Positions 33,951 to 42,711 of a DNA stretch of 64,000 bases are shown piece by piece. Both the position numbers and the translations under genes were made by a program. The stretch's first letter is position 1. Each line of letters starts with the position of its first letter. Below the pieces are notes generated by a model, which was given only the letters and a program-made list of their open reading frames with translations, was not told the DNA's origin and did not search any database. Source of the stretch: Candidatus Thiodiazotropha sp. 'RUGA' (lineage in GTDB: Bacteria; Pseudomonadota; Gammaproteobacteria; Chromatiales; Chromatiaceae); assembly GCA_016842065.1 (NCBI GenBank), contig JAEPDS010000015.1, forward strand, positions 1 through 64,000, read 5' to 3'.

Positions 33951-36524
33951 ATGATGAAACCGCAATCCGCATTCTCCAGCATTGAGTGGTCGAAGCAGTT
34001 TTTATTTATCCTGCTACCGTTTGCGGCGATCTTTGCGCTGGGTGCCTATGTCCACTACTACACCAATTCGGAAACCGATCGGGTTACCCTCAGAACCAAT
34101 GAGTTGCTGAATGTGGGGTTGGCGCGAAGTGTTCTCAACCGCGACCTCTCGAATGTCATCTCGGATCTGATCTTTCTCGCCAGCTATATCGATAAGCAGA
34201 GCTTTGAAGCCTCCGGTGAGTTAAGAAAAAAACAGGTCGAAGAGTTGTTCTTCACCTTCATAAAAGAGAAACGACTCTACGATCAGGTTCGCTATATCGA
34301 CCGTCAGGGCCTGGAGAAAATTCGTGTCAACTTTGGTGCTGGAAATCCAACGCTTGTTGCCGATCGGGAGTTGCAGGACAAATCTGCACGCTACTATTTT
34401 GTCGAGACCGTGTCGATGGCTCCCGGGGAGATCTATATCTCACCCTTGGATCTGAATATCGAAGAGGGGGTTATCGAACAACCGATAAAGCCGGTGATGC
34501 GGTTTGCCGTGCCGATCTTTGCCCAGCGGGATCAGATCCAGGGCATTCTGGTGCTCAACTATCTCGGTGAGCGTCTGTTGAGTGACTTTGCCCGAGCCGG
34601 TGCCAATATTGCCGATCATATCCATCTTTTGAATAAGGATGGGTACTGGTTGAGCAGTCCCCAGAACAGCCATGAATGGGGCTTTATGCTGCCGCATAAA
34701 AAACACATCACTGAACTCTATCCAGCCGCCTGGGAGCTGGTCAGTCAATCGGTTTCCGGTCAGTTGGAGACCAGTGATGGTCTGATTACTTATGAAACGG
34801 TTACTCCGAGAACCGTTGCCTCTCAAACGATCCGGGGATACGAACAGCAGCAGATGAGCATGTCCCCGCTGGATGAACTGCGTTGGAAGGTGGTATCCCG
34901 GGTCCCCCTGGATCGCTATGCACCAGGTTTTTTAGGTTTTATCCGACAGCATACCCCGCTCTATTTTGTGATCATGGTGGTTTTGCTGTTCGGCTCCTGG
35001 CTGTTGGCAACCGCCAATCTGCGTCATCGCAACGCACAGCGTCAGAGTGAATATGAGCGACGCTTCCGGCGCACCCTGGAGGATATGCAGCTGGCCGCGA
35101 TTACCCTTGATCGTGAGTATCGTCTGGTGTTTTGCAATGACTACTTTTTGAAACTGACCGGTTGGGCCCGTGAGGAGGTGCTGCACGACGAGTGGATCGA
35201 ACGCTTTGTCAGAGCCGAGCACAAACAGCTGTTTCGCAATACTTTGGAAAAACTGCACAACGAAGGTGTTGAATCACGGGATGTGGAAGTGGATGTGGTG
35301 ATGAAGCTCGGTGGCTACCGGCGGATTGCCTGGCACCATACGCCTTCAACCGATACCCACGGTAATGTTGTGCGGGTGACGGCGATCGGTGAGGACGTGA
35401 CCGAACGTCGTAAAGCGGAAGATAAGGTGCGCAAGTTGTCTCATGCGGTTGAGCAGAGTCCCACCATCGTGCTGCTGACGGATCGGCATGGGCAGATCGA
35501 GTATGTGAATCCCAAGTTCACCCAGGTGACCGGTTACGATGCGGATGAGGTGATCGGTAAAAAGACCAATATCCTGAAATCGGGTGAAACCTCGGGAGAG
35601 GAATACAAGCAGCTCTGGCAGACCGTGTTGAACGGTGATGAGTGGCGCGGTGTCTTCCATAATCGCAGAAAGAATGGTGAGCTCTACTGGGAGTCCGCCT
35701 CCATCTCCGCGTTGAAGGATGAGGCGGGTGAGATCACCAACTTCGTTGCAGTGAAAGAGGATATCACTGAGCATAAGCGTCTTGAACGGGAGGTTGAGAT
35801 GCAGCAACAGGAGCTGGTGCGTACCCAGGCGCTTACCGTGATGGGGCAGATGGCCAGCATGATTGCCCACGATCTGAGAAACCCGCTCTCGTCGGTGAAA
35901 ATGAGTATGCAGATTCTGGGTAAGCATGCGGCCAACGAAGAGAAGGAGTTGTCTGCGATCGGTCTGGATCAGATTCGTTACATGGAGAACATCCTCACTG
36001 ACATGTTGACCTATGCCCGACCTGAAGCGGTTCATGTCGATTGGGTGAATATCGAAAAGCTGATGGATGCAACCGTATTGAGTCTGCACAAACGGATTGA
36101 AGAGGTACAGTCGACGGTCGATGTGGAGTACCAGTCCGGATTGCCCGCGTTACCGGGAGATGCGAATAAGCTGCGGCAGCTGTTCTCGAATCTGATCGTC
36201 AATGCGCTGCAGGCCAGTGAGAAAAATGAACACGGCTCCAGTAAAATCAATATCAAGGTGATTCAGGTGATGGATGAGACGGGTAGTGGTGTCGAGATAT
36301 CGGTTTGCGACAACGGCATCGGTATTGAAAATGACGATAATCAGAAACTCTTCGAACCATTCTATACGACCAGAACCAAAGGTACCGGCCTTGGTCTGGC
36401 GATCGTCAAACAGATTATCGATCAGCACCAGGGGCGGGTTGAACTGGTACCTCGCGAGGCCGGCGGTACCTGTGCCATTGTCACGCTGCCAACCGTGCCG
36501 AGGGAGGTAGAATCGCTGTCGTGA
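33951..36524 (+). CDS. Membrane sensor histidine kinase with two PAS domains
   Basis: 857 residues. A membrane helix near 15-35 and another near 328-348 flank a periplasmic Cache-like sensor domain of about 290 residues. Two PAS domains follow (about 370-490 and 500-625; the second with NPKFTQVTGYDADEVIGK). The H-box is MIAHDLRNPLSSV with His640, and the ATPase domain has NLIVNALQAS, CDNGIGIEN, LFEPFYTT and GTGLGLAIVKQI. The class resembles NtrB/ZraS-type kinases that pair with sigma-54 regulators, and the next gene encodes one. It is probably an operon; the signal is unknown. Confidence 0.88.
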   Translation: MMKPQSAFSSIEWSKQFLFILLPFAAIFALGAYVHYYTNSETDRVTLRTNELLNVGLARSVLNRDLSNVISDLIFLASYIDKQSFEASGELRKKQVEELFFTFIKEKRLYDQVRYIDRQGLEKIRVNFGAGNPTLVADRELQDKSARYYFVETVSMAPGEIYISPLDLNIEEGVIEQPIKPVMRFAVPIFAQRDQIQGILVLNYLGERLLSDFARAGANIADHIHLLNKDGYWLSSPQNSHEWGFMLPHKKHITELYPAAWELVSQSVSGQLETSDGLITYETVTPRTVASQTIRGYEQQQMSMSPLDELRWKVVSRVPLDRYAPGFLGFIRQHTPLYFVIMVVLLFGSWLLATANLRHRNAQRQSEYERRFRRTLEDMQLAAITLDREYRLVFCNDYFLKLTGWAREEVLHDEWIERFVRAEHKQLFRNTLEKLHNEGVESRDVEVDVVMKLGGYRRIAWHHTPSTDTHGNVVRVTAIGEDVTERRKAEDKVRKLSHAVEQSPTIVLLTDRHGQIEYVNPKFTQVTGYDADEVIGKKTNILKSGETSGEEYKQLWQTVLNGDEWRGVFHNRRKNGELYWESASISALKDEAGEITNFVAVKEDITEHKRLEREVEMQQQELVRTQALTVMGQMASMIAHDLRNPLSSVKMSMQILGKHAANEEKELSAIGLDQIRYMENILTDMLTYARPEAVHVDWVNIEKLMDATVLSLHKRIEEVQSTVDVEYQSGLPALPGDANKLRQLFSNLIVNALQASEKNEHGSSKINIKVIQVMDETGSGVEISVCDNGIGIENDDNQKLFEPFYTTRTKGTGLGLAIVKQIIDQHQGRVELVPREAGGTCAIVTLPTVPREVESLS

Positions 36525-36653
36525 ATAACAATCAACCGAAGCAAGCCAATGTCTGTACTGCCATTGTGCTGTGGAGAGCTCACCGCTTACAGTTTGCCGT
36601 CTATGCTTGTGGCTACGACGCTACAGATAATCGAGCAGATCCGGGTTTACAAC

Positions 36654-38030
36654 ATGACTAGAATTCTCCTTGTTGATGATGACATTGCCAGTTGCCGTAC
36701 CCTGCAACTGCATCTCTCCGGTCTCGGTCATGAGGTCAGCATGGCCCATAGCGTGGATGAGGGATTGCAACTGCTGGATGAGTTCAAACCCGGTCTGGTG
36801 GTGCTCGATATTCGCATGCCGGGAAAATCGGGTCTGCAGGGATTGCCGGAATTCAAATCAGCACTCCCCGGGGTGCGCATCATCATGATCACCGCCTTTC
36901 ACGATATGGAGAGCACCATCGAGGCGATGCAGAAGGGGGCGGACGACTATATCCACAAGCCGATCGATATCGATGAGTTTGACGGTGCAGTGGAAAAGCT
37001 CCTTAGCCATGGGGAGGGTGAGTTGGTGGAGACCGACAGCCAAAACTTCTCCTCACTCACCATGGTCGGCAACTCCCGCGCAATGAAGGAGATCTTCAAG
37101 ACCATCGGTCTGGTGGCAAAGAGTCCGGCCACGGTGCTGATCACGGGCGAGTCGGGTACCGGCAAGGAGTTGGTGGCGAGAGCGATACATCGAAGCGGTG
37201 ACAACCCCGATGGGCCGTTTGTGGTGGTGAACTGTGCGGCCATTGTCGAGACGCTGCTCGAATCCGACATGTTCGGTCATGAGAAAGGCGCGTTTACCGG
37301 TGCCGTGGCGAAACAGGTCGGTAAATTCACTCTGGCGGAGAATGGCGCCATATTTCTCGATGAGGTGGGTGAGCTCTCGCCGGTGATGCAGGCCAAGCTG
37401 CTGCGGGTGATTCAACATAAAGAGTTCACCCCGCTGGGGGCCAAGGAGAGCAAGATCACCAACGCACGGATCATTGCGGCGACCAACGTCAATCTGGCCC
37501 AGCAGGTCTCACACGGGGCGTTTCGGGAAGATCTCTTCTATCGGCTGCAGGTGGTGAATATTCATATTCCCCCGTTGCGGGAGCGTAAAGAGGATATCAT
37601 GGGGCTGGTGCAGGCACTGCTCGCCCGAATCAATGGTGAGTTGAATCGTAAGGTGGTGCGTATCACTTCCGATGCCTTGCGCTGTCTTCAGGACTACCAC
37701 TGGCCGGGCAACGTCAGAGAGTTGGAGAATGCGTTGATGAAGGCGGTGGCGCTGTGTCCTACGGATACCCTCTCCTGCGACCTGTTACCGATGGAGATTA
37801 CCGGCGTGAGCCTGGAGGAAGTGGACAATCAGCCGCTGGTCGGCAGACCGGTAAGCCTGCAGGCGATGGAGAAAGCCCATGTCAAACAGGTGTTGCAGAT
37901 GGTCGATTGGCATAAGGGGCGGGCCTGTGAAATCCTCGAGATCTCAAGACCGAGACTGCGCCGGATGATCCAGCAGTACGAGCTGCAGCCGCCGCCCGGC
38001 TTTGTGGCGGATAAGGACAACGGCGACTGA
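36654..38030 (+). CDS. Sigma-54-dependent response regulator, NtrC family
   Basis: 458 residues from ATG 36654; the longer in-frame start at 36549 would add an unrelated tail before the receiver domain. The receiver domain (1-120) has DDD at 8-10 and the phosphoacceptor Asp52 (VVLDIRMPGKSG). The AAA+ domain has Walker A GESGTGKE, the sigma-54 contact loop GAFTGA and Walker B AIFLDEVGELS. A C-terminal Fis-type helix-turn-helix (KGRACEILEISRPRLRRMIQ) binds DNA. It would activate sigma-54 promoters after phosphorylation by the upstream kinase. Target genes cannot be inferred from the window. Confidence 0.9.
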   Translation: MTRILLVDDDIASCRTLQLHLSGLGHEVSMAHSVDEGLQLLDEFKPGLVVLDIRMPGKSGLQGLPEFKSALPGVRIIMITAFHDMESTIEAMQKGADDYIHKPIDIDEFDGAVEKLLSHGEGELVETDSQNFSSLTMVGNSRAMKEIFKTIGLVAKSPATVLITGESGTGKELVARAIHRSGDNPDGPFVVVNCAAIVETLLESDMFGHEKGAFTGAVAKQVGKFTLAENGAIFLDEVGELSPVMQAKLLRVIQHKEFTPLGAKESKITNARIIAATNVNLAQQVSHGAFREDLFYRLQVVNIHIPPLRERKEDIMGLVQALLARINGELNRKVVRITSDALRCLQDYHWPGNVRELENALMKAVALCPTDTLSCDLLPMEITGVSLEEVDNQPLVGRPVSLQAMEKAHVKQVLQMVDWHKGRACEILEISRPRLRRMIQQYELQPPPGFVADKDNGD

Positions 38031-38068
38031 AACAACGGCTATCGCCCCCATTTCCTGTTAGGCCCTAA

Positions 38069-38127
38069 GCATCCGGCATCAGGGCATGCAGGTTGCCCTG
38101 AAGGTGGATGATCAGATCAGCGGATGC
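38069..38127. terminator. Nested hairpin between convergent genes
   Basis: Outer arms GCATCCG (38069-38075) and CGGATGC (38121-38127) enclose a perfect inner stem CAGGGCA/TGCCCTG (38080-38100). It lies between the convergent stops of the sigma-54 regulator and the SH3 protein gene, so it probably ends both transcripts. A sequence similar to the dispersed repeat (GTTAGGCCCTAA) lies just to the left. Confidence 0.5.
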
Positions 38128-38140
38128 CGGCTGGTAGGGA

Positions 38141-38809
38141 TCAGAGGGTGCCCCAGGAGTTGCGACGGCGCTGAAATCTCAGATGAGGCAGGATCAGTCC
38201 GATCAGGATGCCGGCAATGATCACTCCGGCACCGATCAGAAACCAGTCGCGGGTCGCTTCATTACTCAGATCCCGGTTGTCCTGTTTCAGCTCTTCCACT
38301 TCCCGGGTCAACGCGGCGACCTGCTTGACCAGTTCATTGCGTTCATTGGAGATGCGGATCGCATTCGAGGCGGTTCGCTGAATGCTCTGCAGCTCCTGCT
38401 CCTGTTTATCCTTTACCTTTTGCAGGTTTTTGTGGTTGCTCGTGAGTTCACGGTGGTTTTTCTGCAGATCGATCAGTTTACTGCGTAATTCCCCTGGTGC
38501 CGCCTTCAGTTCATCAATCTCTTTGCGCAGCGTGCCCAGTTGCGCCCGTGCACTGGGTTCATTCATCAACTGCCGGGTAAGCACGAACCCCTGACTGCCG
38601 CCGACCCGGACTTTGGTGTAACCCGATTCCGGATTGGTGGAGAGGACATCCAGCGCCGCGCCGCTGTTGAGCATGCGCATGATACGGTGTGATGTGCTCT
38701 CGCCACTACGCATGGTGATTTGAAAGGTATCGGTCACATAGAGGGTTTTAGCCTGGACCAGCAGCGGTAACAGGAGTAACAGGGCGAGCAGCAATAAGGA
38801 TTTCTTCAT
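38141..38809 (-). CDS. SH3-domain and coiled-coil membrane protein, YgiM type
   Basis: 222 residues of the TIGR04211/YgiM type. A signal peptide (about 1-20, ending VQAK) is followed by a bacterial SH3 domain (about 22-88; YVTDTFQITMRSGESTSHRIM, GYTKVRVGGSQGFVLTRQL). A long coiled coil (about 95-185) and a C-terminal membrane helix (about 192-213) follow, with a basic tail (RFQRRRNSW). The protein would be periplasmic and anchored to the inner membrane by its C-terminus. It may take part in cell-envelope maintenance; the exact role is unknown. Confidence 0.88.
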   Translation of the reverse strand: MKKSLLLLALLLLLPLLVQAKTLYVTDTFQITMRSGESTSHRIMRMLNSGAALDVLSTNPESGYTKVRVGGSQGFVLTRQLMNEPSARAQLGTLRKEIDELKAAPGELRSKLIDLQKNHRELTSNHKNLQKVKDKQEQELQSIQRTASNAIRISNERNELVKQVAALTREVEELKQDNRDLSNEATRDWFLIGAGVIIAGILIGLILPHLRFQRRRNSWGTL

Positions 38810-38983
38810 GACTGTATCTGGTATCTATCCGGAGCAATGGGGCCATTGTACAACTGAAATCTTCCATTGTTGCCAAGCAGGCCGCAGAATGTCGCATTTT
38901 TGTGGATCATGCACCCCTTGGAGGCATCTGTAAACCGCTTATCCGGCGTGCATTTATCGATGGAGTTGCCGGGATGATCGCCA

Positions 38984-39889
38984 TCAGCGGCCGAGCAGCA
39001 GAAACTCCATCAAGGCTTTTTGCGAGTGCAGGCGGTTTTCAGCCTCATCCCAGACCACGCTGTCCGGGGTGTCGATCACCGATGCGGTAACCTCTTCGCC
39101 CCGGTGGGCGGGCAGGCAGTGAAAGAACAGGGCGTCTTTTTCCGCTTGGGCCATCAATTCGTCATTCACCTGGTATTTGGAGAAGGCTTTCTCGCGCAAT
39201 GCCTGCTCCTCTTCCTGACCCATGCTGGCCCAGACATCGGTTACCACCAGGTCCGCGCCACTGGCTGCCTCAAGGGGGTCACGGATGATGTTGGCCCGGT
39301 CACCGGCCGCTTCGAGGATCTCCGGCTCCGGATCATAGCCTTCCGGGCAGGCGATACTGAGGCGAAAATCGAACTGTCTGGCGGCATTGATATAGGAGTG
39401 GCACATATTGTTGCCGTCACCGACCCAGGTTACGGTCTTGCCCTGGATGTCCCCCCGATGCTCCGCGTAGGTCTGCATATCCGCCAGCAGCTGGCAGGGA
39501 TGGTATCGGTCGGTCAGGGCGTTGATTACCGGTACCTGGGAGTGGGCGGCAAACAGCTCCAGTTTCTCCTGCTCGAAGGTGCGGATCATGATGATGTCGA
39601 GCATCCGTGAAAGCACCTTGGCACTGTCCTCGATCGGTTCGCCCCGGCCGAGCTGGGTGTCCCGTGGGGAGAGAAAGAGCGCATGACCGCCCAATTGGGA
39701 CATGCCGACCTCAAACGAGACTCGGGTGCGGGTGGAGGATTTTTCGAATACCATACCCAGATTCTTGCCTTTCAAAGGGGTATGTATTTCACCCCGGTGC
39801 TGCATCCGTTTCAATTCGGAAGCGCGGCGAATCAATGATTGCAACTCATCATGGGTGAGATCGAGAAGGGAGAGAAAGTGCCTGGTCAT
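38984..39889 (-). CDS. argF: Ornithine carbamoyltransferase
   Basis: 301 residues from ATG 39889 ([12 protein letters not shown]), which has AAAGG about 9 bases upstream; a slightly longer start at 39907 is possible. Carbamoyl-phosphate site [10 protein letters not shown], the HPCQ motif (YHPCQLLAD) and the ornithine-loop region [12 protein letters not shown] are all present. The enzyme forms citrulline from ornithine and carbamoyl phosphate in arginine biosynthesis. It follows argD by a short gap and is co-transcribed with it. Confidence 0.95.
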   Translation of the reverse strand: MTRHFLSLLDLTHDELQSLIRRASELKRMQHRGEIHTPLKGKNLGMVFEKSSTRTRVSFEVGMSQLGGHALFLSPRDTQLGRGEPIEDSAKVLSRMLDIIMIRTFEQEKLELFAAHSQVPVINALTDRYHPCQLLADMQTYAEHRGDIQGKTVTWVGDGNNMCHSYINAARQFDFRLSIACPEGYDPEPEILEAAGDRANIIRDPLEAASGADLVVTDVWASMGQEEEQALREKAFSKYQVNDELMAQAEKDALFFHCLPAHRGEEVTASVIDTPDSVVWDEAENRLHSQKALMEFLLLGR

Positions 39890-39913
39890 AGTGTTATGCC
39901 TTTGCATTGGCTA

Positions 39914-41083
39914 TCAAAGAAAGTCGGCAACCAGGGCGCTGACTTTGTCGATAATCTCTTTGCACTCATCATCGTTGAGGATCATCGGCGGCAACAGACG
40001 AATCACATTGCCTGCGGTCACATTGATGAGTAGGTTCTGTTGAAGTGCTTTGCCGACCAGCTCCGGGCATGGGCGTTCGAGTTCGATGCCGACCATCAAT
40101 CCCTTGCTGCGAATCGATGTGACGCCGGGCAGTTCGGCCAGTTTCGCTTCAAACTCGGACTGGAAACGTTGCCCCAGCTTGTCGGCTCTGTCAGCCAGGT
40201 GCTGAGACTCCACCACATCCAGCACACTCATCGCCACCCGGCAGGCGAGTGGATTGCCGCCAAATGTGGAGCCGTGATTACCGGGAGCGAGCAGATTCGC
40301 CGCTGCACCGCGTGCCAGGCAGGCACCGATCGGCATACCATTACCCAAGCCTTTGGCCAGGGTCATGACGTCGGGCAGTATGCCGTTGTGTTGATGGGCG
40401 AAAAGTTTACCGGTGCGACCTACACCGGTCTGGATCTCATCCAGCATCATCAGCCACTGGTGCTGATCACAGATCTCACGGATCCGGTTGAGGTAGTCGG
40501 TTGACGGGATATTCACACCACCTTCACCCTGAATCGGCTCAACCAGTACCGCAACCACGCTATTCTGGTGTTGCGCAATCTCTTCGATCGCCCCGATGTC
40601 ATCGAAGGGTACTCTGATGAAACCCTGTACCAGAGGCTCGAAACCGGCCTGAACCTTGCGATTACCCGTCGCGGAAAGGGTGGCCAGGGTTCTGCCATGA
40701 AAACTCTGTTCCATGACGATAATGGATGGATTCTTGATCTCCCGCTTGTTGCCGTAGAGCCGGGCGATCTTGATTGCCGCTTCGTTCGCTTCGGCACCGG
40801 AGTTGGCAAAAAACGCCTTCTCCATGGAGGCCAGGGAGCAGAGTCTCTCGCCGAGCGCCTCTTGCAGTGGGATGCGATAGAGATTTGACGTATGCAGCAG
40901 GCTGGAAGCTTGATCACACAACGCCTTGGCGATCTCCGGGTGGGCATGGCCGAGTCCGCATACCGCAACACCGGTCACCGCATCCAGGTAGCGGTTACCC
41001 TCTGTATCCCACAGCCAGGCACCTTCACCCCGCTCGAAAGCGACGGGCAGTCGTTGATAGGTTGTCATCAATGAGTCGGCCAT
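39914..41083 (-). CDS. argD: Acetylornithine aminotransferase
   Basis: 389 residues from ATG 41083 (MADSLMTTYQRLPV); ATG 41068 (MTTYQRLPV) is an alternative. A longer frame from TTG 41137 would run through a terminator-like hairpin and is rejected. The PLP-binding features of class III aminotransferases are clear: NSGAEANEAAIKIAR, LDEIQTGVGRTG and the catalytic Lys in TLAKGLGNGMPIG. It converts N-acetylglutamate semialdehyde to N-acetylornithine, and may also act in lysine synthesis. argF follows in the same direction, 24 bp later. Confidence 0.95.
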   Translation of the reverse strand: MADSLMTTYQRLPVAFERGEGAWLWDTEGNRYLDAVTGVAVCGLGHAHPEIAKALCDQASSLLHTSNLYRIPLQEALGERLCSLASMEKAFFANSGAEANEAAIKIARLYGNKREIKNPSIIVMEQSFHGRTLATLSATGNRKVQAGFEPLVQGFIRVPFDDIGAIEEIAQHQNSVVAVLVEPIQGEGGVNIPSTDYLNRIREICDQHQWLMMLDEIQTGVGRTGKLFAHQHNGILPDVMTLAKGLGNGMPIGACLARGAAANLLAPGNHGSTFGGNPLACRVAMSVLDVVESQHLADRADKLGQRFQSEFEAKLAELPGVTSIRSKGLMVGIELERPCPELVGKALQQNLLINVTAGNVIRLLPPMILNDDECKEIIDKVSALVADFL

Positions 41084-41101
41084 TCTCAAGCCCCATAAAA
41101 C

Positions 41102-41126
41102 AAAAAAGCATCCTAAAAAGGACGCT
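41102..41126 (-). terminator. Intrinsic terminator-like hairpin in the argD leader
   Basis: Read leftward: AGCGTCCTTTTTAGGATGCT (8-bp stem with one G-T pair and a 4-base loop), followed at once by TTTTTTG and TTTT. It ends 18 bases before the argD start codon at 41083. No leftward gene lies upstream within several hundred bases, so it is placed to attenuate argDF rather than to end another transcript. Confidence 0.65.
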
Positions 41127-41405
41127 GGTTTAATCAAGCCCCTATGATCGGCGAATGGGATCGATTGTTAGCGACCCAATCGTCGGGGAATCGACTAGTC
41201 TACCATTCAGTAAGAGTTTTTCAAATTGTCTTGTGCGGCGCCTGAGCGAAGAGGATTCACAATTGGCAGCATGCTGGATTATCTTTGTGCAATCCTTCTC
41301 TGCGAGTCACGCCTTGATCAAGGGTGTTCTTGAAGCCCTCTACATAACCTATTAAGGTGCCAGGTTAGGAGTGGTAGAGATATTCATCGATTGGGAGTCT
41401 GCTCA

Positions 41406-41861
41406 ATGTCCATTGCCCTGACACTGCATCTGTTGGCCGTTATCGTCTGGGTTGGCGGTATGTTTTTCGCGCATGTGATTCTGCGCCCGGTGTTGAATGA
41501 GCAATTGGAGCCGCATCAGCGACTGCCACTGCTGCTCAAGGTGTTCGATGGCTTCTTTCCCTGGGTATGGGCTTCGGTTATCACGATTCTGGCCAGCGGT
41601 TACTGGATGCTGTCTACCCAGTATGGGGGTGAGTCCGGTTGGTGGCTCAGTTTCATGACGATGGTGGGCACGCTGATGGCGGCCATTTTCATCTTCATCT
41701 ACTACATTCCCTATCATCAATTTGGTACTGCCTTGAAAGGCGACGATATGCCCAGGGCGGTTGCGGCGATTTCGTTGATCCGCCAACTGATCCTGGTGAA
41801 TCTGATACTCGGCATGCTGGTGTCGCTGCTGGCAACCCTGGGTAAGTACGGTTTCGCCTGA
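41406..41861 (+). CDS. CopD-like four-helix membrane protein
   Basis: 151 residues from ATG 41406. Four membrane helices: about 4-24 (LTLHLLAVIVWVGGMFFAHV), 49-69, 78-100 and 125-147. The pattern with His in the first helix (LHLLAVIVWVGGMFFAH) is that of the CopD superfamily, in which conserved His residues may bind copper or heme. It is far shorter than full CopD. It is monocistronic; the function is uncertain. Confidence 0.7.
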   Translation: MSIALTLHLLAVIVWVGGMFFAHVILRPVLNEQLEPHQRLPLLLKVFDGFFPWVWASVITILASGYWMLSTQYGGESGWWLSFMTMVGTLMAAIFIFIYYIPYHQFGTALKGDDMPRAVAAISLIRQLILVNLILGMLVSLLATLGKYGFA

Positions 41862-42194
41862 TTGGATGATGCTGAATCTGCACAGGCTATCGATCGGTGG
41901 GATTCGCTGCTTATGGCCTTAAGAACCTTGTGATAAGCCAGTTTTTTGGCTGTTGGCTCAGGGATTTTAGCATCAATGTTGCTGAGTGAGTGTCAGGGTT
42001 CTGTTTGGTCAGGACAACTCGCAGTGACTCTCTGCGGATTTCTCATTGCGGTCTTCTTCAAGAGCTTGGAAGCCTGAATCGATGCAAAACATAATGCTTC
42101 TCTCAGTAATGATTGATTCTTGATCTGCAAAGATTGGGCTACTAGTCTTGGTGGCAAGTAAAAATAATCAGTGTTTAGTTCTTTGATCAACAAA
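41862..42194. other. Intergenic region, no feature seen
   Basis: 333 bp without a supported gene, repeat or operator; short frames show no family resemblance. Confidence 0.4.
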
Positions 42195-42686
42195 ATGCCG
42201 AATCGAGACTCCAGAATTGGAATGCTGATTGCGTTTGCACTCTGCTCACTGTTACTGGGTCTGTTTTACTACTGGTTGCTGCGTGCACCGGAAAGCGCTC
42301 TGCTGTTATCCGTAATTCCCGAGAATCGCTCCATTGCGGTTGACCCAAGCTTGGCCGCGTCCATCGGATGGTTGCCCACGTTGCTGCATGTTTTCACCTT
42401 TTCTATCCTGACCGTTCTGGTATTGGGCGATCAAACGATCAATTTCTCATGCGCTTTATGGGCCATAGTCAATGCAGGTTTTGAGATAGGTCAGGCACTA
42501 CCCGGCGATCTGATTGTTCGGTTGCCAGAGTTTCTGAATCTGCACCAATACCTTGTCAGCGGGACATTCAGCTATCTCGATCTTATGGCCTGCCTATTGG
42601 GTGCTGTCGCGGCCTGGCTGCTGCTCAGCCCTATCTCTACAGGCTCAAGCCAAAAACAGTCTGCTCATGAAACGGCTATACCGTAG
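42195..42686 (+). CDS. Small polytopic membrane protein
   Basis: 163 residues from ATG 42195; GTG 42171 is an alternative. Helices are visible near 10-27, 55-75, 84-99 and 132-150. The layout weakly recalls VanZ-like proteins, but I see no decisive motif. The stop is 25 bp before a surface protein gene, so the two probably form an operon. A role in export or anchoring of that partner is possible but only inferred. Confidence 0.55.
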   Translation: MPNRDSRIGMLIAFALCSLLLGLFYYWLLRAPESALLLSVIPENRSIAVDPSLAASIGWLPTLLHVFTFSILTVLVLGDQTINFSCALWAIVNAGFEIGQALPGDLIVRLPEFLNLHQYLVSGTFSYLDLMACLLGAVAAWLLLSPISTGSSQKQSAHETAIP

Positions 42687-42711
42687 GTCATCAATCCGAG
42701 AGATTCGAACT

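Noticed and set aside
41311-41325. CTTGATCAAGG as a possible FNR box
   Set aside because: The TTGAT and ATCAA halves overlap with no 4-base spacer, so it does not fit the FNR consensus.
41155-41355. Rightward 66-codon frame upstream of the CopD-like gene
   Set aside because: No ribosome site, no family resemblance, and it overlaps the likely leader of argD on the other strand.
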